Assembly: GCA_003508835.1 (NCBI GenBank)
Contig: PUFA01000077.1
Location: forward strand, 3,672,001 to 3,736,000
From: Eonycteris spelaea
Taxonomy: Eukaryota; Chordata; Mammalia; Chiroptera; Pteropodidae
Length of the DNA stretch: 64,000 nt
Direction of reading: 5' to 3'
How positions within the stretch are numbered: position 1 is the first letter of the stretch; each line of letters opens with the position of its first letter. Both the position numbers and the translations under genes were made by a program. Of this stretch, positions 27,201-40,300 are shown piece after piece. The notes under the pieces are model-generated. The model had not been told where the DNA came from and did no database searches. It saw only the letters and a list, made by a program, of their open reading frames with translations.

Positions 27201-28266
27201 TGACTCAAATAAAGCCTTATAAAAATTCTAAAAAATAAACAAAACAAACATTGTTATCACAGCCCTTGAATGCTATTTTCATGTTTGCTTGTGCTCAATA
27301 AGGGAGGGGAAACTTATGTACATTTCAGCTGATTACAATTCTGACATTATTAATTTTCATGTAAAAGTTCTAGCCACTGAATCTAACATGATTTTACTGC
27401 ACAATAAGTATATTTTTGGTATTTTACCATCAACATGTTTCCATAACTCCGACGGAACCTTAATACAAAGTTCTCCATTTCCTGCATCAGGATCCACAGC
27501 ACTAACTGCAGCTGCATAGGCATTGGAAAAATAATTGAGATTTCTCCTAGGAGGAGGAACAAAACACTTTAACAATAAGCCATATACTTCATTCAGCATT
27601 TTCTTAAATACGTGACACCACATGTTTGTAAGCATTACATCTTACATAATTCATAAGCATGCTTTTCAGCCAAGTTAACTGTTGCTCTACTCGACACGAC
27701 AAAAACTATTAAACTACAAATACAATGACATATAATTAGCCCATTCACCAAATGCTATGTGATTATTATTACGATTATCACATTCTTCATTAATTTTGGA
27801 ATGTGAAAGCCTCTATACTCTCCTAATACAAATATAAAGACTATAGGTTGAATTTGAAGAAATAATTATTCTTTACCAACCTGGCAAAAATTTTACTGGA
27901 TTCAACAATCTTTATAATTTGACAGAAATTAGGGTATTTAAAACATGTCAGGATGAAAATCAATTCTCAAAATGTCATATTGCTCCTCTTCACTCCCCAA
28001 GTGCATGAAATGACAATGTAAGCTGAACGAGGGGACAACTTTCAGCTGGTTCACTGTTATATCCCCTATATGCCAAGGTAATCAATAAATATTTGTTCAA
28101 TAGTTACTTGGCTTTATTTCCCATTGGATGAAAAAATACGCAAAAGTCTTATGAAAATATGAAAACATCGTTCTCACTTGATTTTCTAATTTTATTCCAC
28201 AAAAACAACTTACATGTATGTATGTATATGTATACACACACTCTCTCTCTCTCATTCTCTCTCTCT

Positions 28267-28316
<50 letters not shown>

Positions 28317-31300
28317 CCTCACTGAAAGTTAAAGGGATACAGAAGAAATATAAGGGGGAAAAAAAACCACAGGAAATGGCAAGTGCAAGAAAACAAGACA
28401 CACCATGAGCCATATTCTTGTCATGTACCTTTATGTCTACCATCTTGCCATTAGATGAGTCCAAAGTTAGTGACATTTCACTAGCTTACTAAGTTTTAAC
28501 CTAGTTAAAAGACAAGTTTTATATACTCTACAGAGTGAGTATAGGGAAAAGCCATTAGAGAAAACATTCAAGTTACGCACTCTTAATTTGACAGAAGCCA
28601 TTCTTCCTCCATCAATATCTCTCCACTAACCAGAAAGGATGTAATATTAACTATGGATTTTAACAACTACACAACAAAAGGCTCTGGAAGTAGTTAAACA
28701 GACTGCTCAGTAATTTTAACAATTTCTTTCTGTTAGGTAAACACGTAAAATGTGTAAAAACTCCAAGACCATAGTAAAAACGAACTCTTGCTTTCACATA
28801 CCACCTATTTTTAAAAAATTATCACATAAAAAAGTAAAAATAACTTATTTTCCTTTGGTGTATAAGTTTTAACATGTGTAACCACCACCTCAATCAGGAT
28901 ACAGGATAGCTCTCCATCACCCCAAAAAGTCTCTTGTGCTATGCCTGTGTCAAATAAATCGAATCACAGAATGCAACCTTTTGAGGCTGGCTTGTCTCAC
29001 TCAGTATGACTCAGGAACTCATCAAAAGTGTTACGGGTATTAATAGTTTGTTACTTTTAACAGTGAATAGTAATTCATTGTACAGAATATACTACCGATT
29101 GTTTATTGTTTATTCATTCATCGACTGTAGGAGATCTGGGTTGTCTCCAGCTTGTGACCATCACAAATAAAGCTGCTATGGACAACTGTGTATCAGTTTT
29201 TAGGTAAATTTAATTTTCACTTCTGTAGGTAGTACCAATACCCAAGAGTGGGACTCCTGAATCAATATGGTAAATATAAGCTTAGCTTTTAAGAATCTGC
29301 CAAACTTTTTCAAGATGGCTGCACCATTCTGCATTCCCACAAGCACTATATGGCAGTTCCAGTTGCTCCACATCCTTGCCAGCACTTAGTTAAACATAAT
29401 ATCTAAGTTTAAAGACTACATCTATAGATTGCGATTTCTTTTCAATAAAATTTCAAAAACATGAAATTTGAAAGATAGGTGAAGAACTTGTAATTTTCCC
29501 CTACTTAGCAGTGAAATTCAAAAATGTCTCAGTTATTAGGCTACTCAGTTTCTTTATGGGAAATTATTCTCTTAACATCCTTATTTCCTGAGAAAAGGTA
29601 AAGTGGTCCAAATAAAATGGTGAGTCATTATAAATGGAATCTATTGGAAAGTCAGTTAGGAGAACAATCTTCTCATGGTTTGGATTTCAGTGTTTGTTTT
29701 CATAATATCAATCAAATATGTTTCCTTTCATAATAACCTCATAAAAGCCAAAAATTACAAGGCAAGATCATAATAAGTGTTTAAAATTTTCAGAGTAATA
29801 ATGATTACAAAATATTAATGTGCCCTTGGCTCTATAACAATCACCATCTCCAATCCTCAGTTCCTCTCAGGGAAACAAAGCTGAAAAATGAGTAATGCTG
29901 TAGGGGATATTGAAAAAATAAAAGAAGTAAATTAAGGCGATCAAAAGAATTTTCTCTAAGAACCTATTATAATCATCTACATTAAATTAAAATAATCTGT
30001 TAATTTCTTGTCAAATAAAGATGTGCTTTTAAAACTATAGGTGAAGATTTTGCAAAACTTAAGATTTATTACTTGTAAACTTTTTCTCTACTTAAAAAAA
30101 AAATCATGGAGGCACAATATATGTCAGGAAAGTATATACACTCTAAGTACAGAGCTCAATGAATTTTCACAAAACCAAAGTAGCCAGCATGTGGAGCATG
30201 AATAGAATTTTACCAGCCTCCCGAAGCCTTTTTGTAATCACTAACCAAACCTTGCTTCCCACCACCAAGGGTAACCCATTATTCTGACATCTAATGTGAA
30301 AGATTAACAATATATATTCTTTTGTGTCTGACTTCTTTTATTCAACATTAAGTTTGCGAGATCCATCCATATTATTGCATGTAGCTGTTAGTCATTCATT
30401 CTCATTACTGTTAAGAATTCCAATAGTGTGAGAATACACTACAATTTACCATTTTACCGTTGATGGGTCTTCAGGTAATTTCCAGTTTTAACCATTACAA
30501 ATGCTACTGTAAACATTTTCGTACACATCTCTTAGTGAACACAGGAACATGTTTCTATTGGGTGTATACCAAAGAGTAAAATGCCAATCATAGAGTATGC
30601 ATATATTCATAACCAATTTACATTTCTATTAGCAGTGTTTGAGAATTCCAGTTACTCTACATCCTTGTCAACATTTTTTCTCTGTCTTCAATTTTGATTG
30701 TTTACATACAGAAACAAACAAAAAGAGCCAGCCAACAGAAAATCCATTTTTCAAAAATGAAACCAATACCAAAATTAATAAAGATGACTTTTTAATAGTA
30801 ATCAAAACATGTAATATAAGACTGTGAAATAAGTTCCTTAGAGAAAACTCTACCTTAATAGGTTTTCAATGAAAAAGCCTAAGGGATTTCACTAACTATA
30901 GCTCAAACTTGAGCCAACTACTTAAAATCTGTGAACAGTTAACGAATTTCAAGCTACCAGAAACACAAAATATAAATAAGGACAAAATGGCTCTATTGCT
31001 ATGCATGTGCTGATTAGTACAAGTAGGAAGAACTCTATCTAGTTCCAGAATTATCACATTTAAGAAAACACAATGTCCAACCAGAGAGCATTCAGAGAAG
31101 GACAAAAAGAATGGTAACAGATTTGGGAAGAATTTTAGATGAGAAACGGTCGAGAGTATTGATATCCTATAGACAGAAAAAGAAAAAACGTAGGGAAAAA
31201 CAATATTTAATTAGTATAAGTTGATGAATATATAACAAAACAGAGCATAGCTTGATGTAATAAAGAACTTTTGAGAATTTAGAGGGTGCTCTAAAATATA

Positions 31301-34300
31301 GCAAGCTCTCCAGAGCTGGAAGCCCTAAAGCAGAAAGTAGAATAGTACAGGAAAAAATCCTGTTGAAGTTCTGACTAATGCTTCAGTTATGACAACTTAA
31401 TTCTAAGCAATATTATTAATCACTGTAATCACTCAACAGCTACTTCATTTATATCTTAAGATAGCTTCATTTCTACTGCCACTCCTTAGTGAAAATGAAG
31501 GCAGGAGACAGGAATTTAATTGATTCTAGGAACTGTAGAAAGTTGAGACTTTTCAAACAGAATAAAATGTCTTTTCATTGTGGCAAAGCCTATCTAGGGA
31601 AGGGAAAAAAAAACAGTGAGGGGAGATTACCAGCCATTGTAGGCTAGCAATCCACAGAAGCAGTTTCTCTGACAAAATCTATACTTATTTTATTCTAAGA
31701 AGAAAGAAATATAGCAATAAAAAAGAAAAGAAAAGAACACCGAAGAGCCCTAGCTTCTATGAAGGCAAACTATACACTATAATTCATGAGATCCAAATGC
31801 AAAATGTATTTGGAGAAGCTTCAAGTGTTGCAATTACTTTACTGGCAGACAATAAGCCAAAGATAGATAGACGGAGAGAAAGGAGCCTTATGGACGTTAC
31901 ATAACCAATAGGGTTTTTAATTGCTAGTTCAGGTAATTTAACTCAGTTTAACATGCATTTGGATAAAATACTTAAAAATGCCTTAGTCTCTTATTTGTTT
32001 CTCTTCTTTATAATTCCTCTATACTTCAAAGGTGCTGACTCTCAACCAAGATAAGAAAGCACACTCTTTCCATTAAAAACAGGAGGGCCTCGCACCTTAA
32101 CTTTAAAACAAATAAGAAAATGTGGTAAAGTAGTATATTACTTCTTTGAATGTTAGGACATTCATGTATGTATTAAAGATCAAATTTTAACCACTGATTT
32201 TTACGTCTGATTTATTTTCCATTTCAAAACTGCTAAACTTCATTTCAGCTTTAGTAGAAATTGTATTGGTTCATTAAAGTAAGTTACTTTAGAAATAAGA
32301 AAGGTAACAAGTATCAAGGGACATGCCAAAGACCTTAACTGCCTTTCCCAAAGTTTCCTTTAAAAATAATGTCATCTACAGGAGATGTTTTTCACATCTG
32401 CCCACTAAGAAAAGTATATCTTCTGAATAATCGGCATGTGTCTGCCTTGTGTCTAATGAATGGGTCGCATTAGTAAGTGATAGTGTGTATAAGTGATGGG
32501 GTTTCCCTCTTTGGTATGGCAATTAAAATCAAATCTACAGTTTTTCCTCTATTAATTGTGCAGTAACTTAACAGCGTGTGTACTCACCATCCTGTACACT
32601 TTTTATCCTTCATACAAATTTCATTAGCTACTTTTTAAAACTGCTAATAAAAATCTAAAACCAATTTGAAATCCTCTTTTGAACAAGAGAACAAACACAC
32701 ACCAGCAAAAATAACTAATGTCATCTCTCTTAAAAGTAATCAAGATTCTGGAGCTAGCAGAAAGGCAAGGGTAGTTAGCAAGTACTTACTAAGTGACCAT
32801 GGCTAACAGAGCTCCGGTTCTAGCCAAAAAGAAAATTTTAAATATATTCTATTTTCCCAACATCCTCATCTAACTTTTGAAAAGACTCTCCTTTGTGACT
32901 TCCTTTTCTTTATTTTTAACACTAAAGGTGACAAGGTATCTTCCCTATCACTAGAGAAAAATTTGGGGAAATATCATCGCCTCACAATAAACATAGCCCA
33001 AGTAAATCTTGCTTCCTCAACAGTTTTGGGGCCCACTGTTCTCATCTTTGCATTGTCACAGATCATCTTTGAGACCTGAGCAGCAACAACTGGTAAAGCA
33101 GATGTGCAAACACTGTTTTATAACTGGCAGATGGAGAAGTTTCTTATTCTGCCATCAAATTCAGAGTTTGAGGCTCGATAGCGTAGCTATTTTGGCCTTC
33201 TGGCAAGGCAATGGCTCCCCTCCCTGCCTTTTCCATTCATTAGTGGTACACACTAACCCAAAGGCAGATGATTCTTTGCTTTTTGGTTGGAGACAGAAGA
33301 GGACACAGATGATCTTGTAATAAGTCTTTTTTTAAAAAAATCAGTTCCACAAATGTAGCTGTAAAAGCAATGTAATTTCAACAGCTCACCTTTATGAAAT
33401 GGGAAGGCACAGGACCAATTCAGAGATTCCCTGAATTTTTCCCAATACTCTTTTCTCTTCTCTGAGTTTAAAAGAGTCTAAATGAGCGATTACTGGGATC
33501 ATAAATATGTCTTAAAGAATCCTCCTTTCTCAACCCTTCCAGTCCTTTAAGACAGTAGCTCTCAAGCTTTAGCTTCTATCAGAATCGCCTGGCAGGCTAG
33601 TTAAAACACAAACTGCAGCACCCTACCCTCAGCTTCTGAGTCAACAGGTCTGGGGCAATGCCTGGGAATTTGCATTTCTTACAAGTTCCCAGTTGACTGA
33701 CACTGCTTGTCTGGGGATTATACTTTGAGAACTGCTACCTTAAGGCAATATTACATAACTAAACTGGTTTAAATACCATCTTGACTAAAAAAAAGTTTAT
33801 AATATATAAAAAAAAGAGTTTATAGTTTGGGGCATTCTATTCCAAAATACTGAGAATCACAGAAAATGTCTAATCTAATCTATCAAAGTTTTGAAACAAT
33901 AAGTGCCTTCGAATGCAGTTGACAGTATTTAAATCAGCAAAAATATTACTGGGGGACAATCAAGTAAAATGCTAAGAAGAGCCTTAAGAATGATAAGTAA
34001 TCCTATTTTCCTGAGGAAATAATTCAAAGGGAAAAAATTTATCTGTGCCATAATATTTACTCGACATTACTTATGATCATAAAAGCTGGAAATTATACAA
34101 ATACCAAAATCTGGAAAATAATCATGCAAACTATAGTATAATGAATAACTAGACTACTACCTGACCATAAATATGACAAAAATATGAAGCCTATCATATT
34201 AGGTGTGGAAAAGTAAAAACAAAGCATTGAAATCATAAAAGGTATAAAACTGATCACAACAATATATATTTACTAATAAAAATCAGAAGTAGCCTCAATA

Positions 34301-37300
34301 GATGTAGTATGTCAGATGAAAGAATGATATTTTTCAGACACAATATTTTTATATAATATTCTAAAGTAGTTAAAAAATTTTATAGAATATTTTATAGTAA
34401 TCACCAACAGATTTTGGTGACCACCTAACTTATTGAACTTACATTTAACACTTATGAAGTATTTTTTTTAAAAAACATTTAAACTAGAAAAATAGCTAAG
34501 AAAATTTATTTAAAGTTCTCCAACAGTACTTCTTTAAAACTGTATTCTAAAGAAGGAAAACTTAATAACTTACTATGTTGAACAGAACCAGTAAAATTTC
34601 TGGAAGGAAATGTGCAGACTGGTAAAAGCAACAGAAATTTTAAAAATTGTCAGAGATATCAACTTTTAAATGTATAACTTACTGTTTTGATTCATTGTGA
34701 CAAACTTCCAGGGTCGGATCATTATAAATAAAAGCAGCTTCTAAATCGTTGATCCTTACTCGGTATATTCTACACTGTTTGCTGTTCAACTTGATTCTAT
34801 TCAAGTTTGCAACTGTGGGAAATATAGTCAGTTCCACAAATCCCTGTAAAGAAAAAAACATTATTATAATTAAAACTGTATGCTTCAGAACACATTTGAT
34901 TTTTACTGCTTATACACATAGGACACTCCAAAGACATTATCCCAAATGGCTACAGACATACAAGTAATCTCCAAGTATCTTCATTCCAAATATGGTTGTG
35001 CTAGTGACTGGATGTGAATTATGTACACTTCATCATCCTGGTGGGTCACATTCACTATCTAGCAAATTAGACCATCTGCTAGAAGAAAAGTGAAAGGACT
35101 CATTACTCTTGAATATAATTATTCCTGGACAGACTGGATATTTCACAGCGCTTGATGCTTTCCAAGTAGTCTCAGAGGCCACAAACATGTAGTTCTGCCA
35201 TTTTAGCTGTGTAGTAAGTAATCCATTTGAAAAATGTATCTATAACATGAGCCAAACAAACTGACTGCCCACCACCCTCTTGTGTTGAATCAAATGGGAA
35301 AGACAGTGCAATGAAACATGGAATATCTATCTGTTCAGTGAGTAAAATATCCTGGAGTGAATAATGATGGTCTCGAACACAAAAAAATGGGAAGACATGA
35401 AATAGTAACATTTCAGGGGCTGCAAAGTGAACAGAAAAATTTCAGAAGCTGCAATAGCCATAAAGGACTAGATAATAACAATTATAATGGTTACTATTTA
35501 ATGAGCATTATATATGCTAGATATTGCATGAAAAATACTGTCATAATCCCAATAACTTTAAGAGATAAGTACTGTTATATTTTTTACAAATGTTAACAAA
35601 ATTAAGAAAATTATAACATTAGTAAGTGGAAAACTAAGTTTCAAATCCACTCCTAAATGATCTTAATTGATTTCCATCCACTATGCCATGTTTCGCAGTA
35701 CGAGGCTTTTAAATAACATGCAAGAATTTTTTTTTAGATAACATTCAACTCAAGTGCTCAAAAACCTAGAGATTCCATAGCTCTTTTTCCCCTAATTCCC
35801 CAAAAAGAGAACTATACATCCTTAAATTAGATTTATGTGGAAGCAACTGAGAATAGAAAGAGCAGAAGCAAAAAAAACTGTTGATGAAGTCTGTGTTTAA
35901 AGGTGTAAACTATGAGCAACTGCAAGGCTGAAGACCCAAATTCTCTTAATTAGCATATCAGCAACACAATGACTAATCTACATAAATAAGCATGGATCAA
36001 CTGAAAGGCAGCAAGCAGAACCAAGATAAAGGCAAAAGTTAACTAGAAAAGGTTATGGAAAGTGATGTCGAAGGGTCAACTACATAGGTGAAACGTAAGT
36101 CCAGGATTTGGCTTTCTAAACTAATGTTTACAATAACAAAACAATGAATGCAGTATATTTCAAGAAGACAGGGAAAATGCAGTCTTCTTATATCATCAGG
36201 TCTCTGACACCATCTAGAGTCCTAACCAATACCTGCCTGCAACACTGACCCGGTGACTGGCCTCCAATCCCTATCATGCTTAGCCACTGACATAACTGCA
36301 ACCACCCCGCTCCCAGGTGATCTAATATCTCCTTGCTCCTTGTTCTCTCCCCACTTCAACAGCTGACCATCCTCCTAGAGTCCTTATCCTACTTTAAGCA
36401 ACCTCCCCTGTGCCATTCGACCCTTTCAAAAACTTCTCTATCTTCTAGCCTTAGAAGGAATGTCTATGAATCCCCCTTAACAAGAAGTTATCCTTTCATT
36501 TGCTATAAATTAGAGGAGGTGAAAACAGGAAAGCTAGTTTCCACTGCCACTCCTAGCCATCTGCAGGATTTAATACAGCATACAGCAGATGAGCAAAGGC
36601 AGCACAGTCACTGTTAAACGCGTAGGTTCTGGAGGCAGACAGTCTGCATTCAAATCTCAGCTCCACCACTTAGTAAGTGTATGATTTGAGTCTCAGTTAC
36701 TCTAGCTCTCTATGCCTCAGCTTCCTCATCTGTAAAACAAGAATGACACTACCTACCTTTCGGTGTTCTTATGACAATTGAGCAATTTAATATAGGAAAA
36801 GCACTTAAAATCCTAGATGGCACTTACTATTCTTTTCTATTTCTTTTCGTGTTCATGCCATACAGGTATGCCACCCTCTATTTGTCTTCATTAATATCCC
36901 AAACTCCCCAACATCCACTGAAAGGCTCATACTTTCCCTTTCTAACCCACCTCTACCACCACTCTATGTGACTTGAATGTAGATATATCTGATACATGCC
37001 ATAACACTACTTCAAAATTCCTTGACCTCAATTCCTACAATTTTCACTTCCATTCCAAGACAGCAAACAAGATCATACTCATCACCACTCAGAACTGCTC
37101 TGATGCTGACATTTTAAACTTGAATGTCCACTGTGTCTATCCTTCCATCCCTCTTATTACTTCTCTTCAGTCCTCCTGTTCAACCATATTCAGTTCTCCT
37201 GTTCCTTGACATCCTCCAGTTTCTCACCACTATCTTTCCTGGAACCTTTAGGGCTACTTCTCCATTCCCCATGGATTCTCAACTTCAACCATTCTGACAA

Positions 37301-40300
37301 CTACCGATTCTCTTGCTCTTCTGTTACATGTACCTATCTTTTCCTCCTGTTTAAGCATGATCCATCCACGAGTCCACTAGAGCCAGAAATCCTGCTCTAG
37401 TAATAACTTTCTCCTATAATTACAATTTCTCTTCTCTATAAGATTTTCCCTGTGCTTAAAAACATGTTAAAGTCTCCCATTTTTCTTTTAAAATCTTGAG
37501 CTCTATGTCACCCTCAGATTAAATCATTTTTTTTTCCTGGAGTTATATTTTGGTTCTGAACTGACATTAATTCCTGGAATCCCAAAACATTTCTATAGTC
37601 CATTAATCAGACCAGATGTCTCTGGAGGTCAAGTAATAAAAGGGTCATGGCCAAGTCTATCTCAAGAGTAGCACTAGTGCTTATTTCCCCAGTCTCAGAG
37701 CATACAGTTTTTATATTTTTAGTAATTGGCAAATCCCCCTATTCATTCTCCGATTAATGAAATGAGGACTATTAAGGAAAGACTAAGTGAACACGACTAG
37801 ACTGCCCATTTAACTTTCCCAAGATAGTAAATCAAAGGAACTAGACATCCCTTGGGGAACTGCAGAGATAAGTGCCATGAAAGATTTGAAAAATGCCTAC
37901 TACATCGTCATTTAATTCAATTATTTGGCCAGTGCAAAAGTAAAGTAGGTTTGGAGAATGATGATGAATTATCACAAACTTGCCAATCACAACCATGCTT
38001 GCAGATGTAGAATTTTTACTACACCAAATCAGCACAGCTCTTGGTAACTAATATTGCAACTTATTATCAAGCAAATGCTTCCCCCACATACCAAAAACAA
38101 CAAACTAACAAACAGACAAAAAACCACAAGCAGGTTGCCTTCAAGAACAAAACAATCTCTTCACAGCTAATGAATAATAGCTATATCAACTCTCCTGCTC
38201 AGTCAAAACATAGTTCAAAGGTCCCTTAACTGCAGTATGACCCACTGAGAATTACACTGATGTACTAATATTTTACTACTGGACCCGGTGAGAAAGGAAG
38301 AGTAAGTTCTCTAGATGCCTTAACAAAAAGCATATAGATTGCTGAGGATGAGTTAAATACCATGGAGGTTCTGAGACCTGTCACATCAATAAGGCTTCTG
38401 AGATTCCAGTGGTCTGAGACATACAAAAATAGACCTTCTAAAGTGAAAGTTGCTTCATTTTGCGTTCCCTTGAGTGGGGGTGGGGGGGTGAGGAGCAAGT
38501 GGGAGGAGCAGGGAAGACGCTTCTTTGGATTCTGAAGGCAGTATCTATAGTTGGGCATACTGCTTACTAAGCAACCTATAAGGCTATAAATTTTGAGAGT
38601 GTCCAAGGCAAAAATGGATCCTCTAGCAGGTCCAGGCTGTTGTCAATCCTCCCTGCCACTAGGGCCTTATGATTCGGCATATCCAATGGTATTGGAAATG
38701 TCATGGGGCAGACAGAGTTGCTTTATAGACTTTGGCTTTCTTCAATAGAATGACAGTGCACATTCCCGGAGTTTAGGAGTATGGCCATGACCTCTTCTGC
38801 CAACTATCTCCCATTTGCAAAGCAACTACTGCATTGCTACTAGATCTGCAATAGAGACTGAACACATGACCATGGGACTCCCAAAGACTGTTATTTGAAA
38901 TGGCCCTCCTGAACTGAGAGTATAATATGAAGCTCTGAAGAATAAAACTGAGCATGTGCAACAGCTTTCCACTTTTAAATGGAAACAACACATTTGGACT
39001 AGGCCAAGCGGATTCACAAGGCGCAAGCAAACAACATGAGCAGGTTGACTCAGAATCCAATGGGACTTGCTCCCTCTGCTTCTCCACCTCTTCCTCAGTC
39101 CACGCCTACGGCCTCATGGAGAGTTCCCCATGCTTAGTTAAGAGAACAGGACAAAGCACAAGCCAGAATTATGGATAAGCCCTCAGCATGCTGGTACCAG
39201 TTGGAAGTGGAGTAGCTGACATAAGAATCCTACTGAAATGTGGCCCTGAATAACAATGGAAGAAAATCCTACAGTGGGCAGAACACTGGAAATACATCTG
39301 GTTGCACAGCACATACTCTACATAGCAGCAGAGATGATCTGAAATACACATCTACACTGATCCATGGGCAGCTGGTTAGGAACTTGTAAAGAATAAGACT
39401 GAAATCCTGAAAATTAGAAGATGGTGGGAGAAGTAAGTACATGAATAGAATTCTCAGAATAGGTATAATACGAAAATATTCATGTTGTTATCACATTAAT
39501 GACCATCAGAGGACATCTATTAAAAATCAACTGCCAAGATTAACTATCCAGTATATGTCACAGACTCTTACCCTAGCCACCCTTCTCAATACACAAAGTA
39601 GTCATGGTGGCAAGAATGGAGGCTATGCATGAGCCCAACGGCATGGTCTTCCCCCATTAAGGCTAATCTGACTGGCTACCACCACTGCTGAATGCCCATT
39701 TCTCAAAAGCAGAAGATCATATTAAGCTTCAAATGGGACCTTCCCAGGAAGGATCAGTTAGTCACTAGGTAGAAAAATAACTGCACCAGACAGCTTGCAT
39801 CATAAGGATGACAGTGATTTGTCATTTTAAGGACAGACACGTATCCTAACTACAATATACAGCTGACTCTTAACTAACTTAGAGGTTCGGGGCACCGGCC
39901 ATCCAGTTGAAAATCCACATATAACTGAAGTCAGCCTTCCACAACTGCGGATTCCCAACTGTGGATGGAACATAGCTGACCCTTGAACAATGTGCATTTG
40001 AACTCTGCTGGTCCACTTATACACAGAAATCCACATTTCAGTTCAAAACCCATGTTGCAATACCTAATCATACCTCCCTCGATATACAGATGGAAAGGCG
40101 GCAATGGGCTCTTAAACCACATAAAATTTACCAGTTTTATCCTGTGCTCCATCACCCAGAAGCAGCTGGCATTATCGACTGCTAAAGGTTCAGTTACAGT
40201 ACCAACTGAAAGACATTCAAAAGGATGCTGTCTTAAACTAGTGGACAATATATATAGGGTCACTTCTCCACAGCTGAAACAGATCTGAGAACCAAGGGGT

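Larger units (their letters stand above)
27547..34682 (-). other. TAF2 intron 3
   Basis: 7.1 kb containing a TC microsatellite, two minus-strand L1M pieces, MER5A and a plus-strand L1M fragment. I recognise nothing between about 31.1 and 33.5 kb; a 103-codon plus frame at 33,009-33,320 has no family resemblance I can name. Confidence 0.6.

Noticed and set aside
28214..28476. Ser/Leu-rich and Arg/Glu-rich frames
   Set aside because: Translation of the TC microsatellite in different frames.
31100..33500. Possible hidden exon in TAF2 intron 3 (103-codon frame at 33,009-33,320)
   Set aside because: The protein resembles nothing I know, is on the opposite strand to TAF2, and TAF2 exons 3 and 4 join in frame without it.
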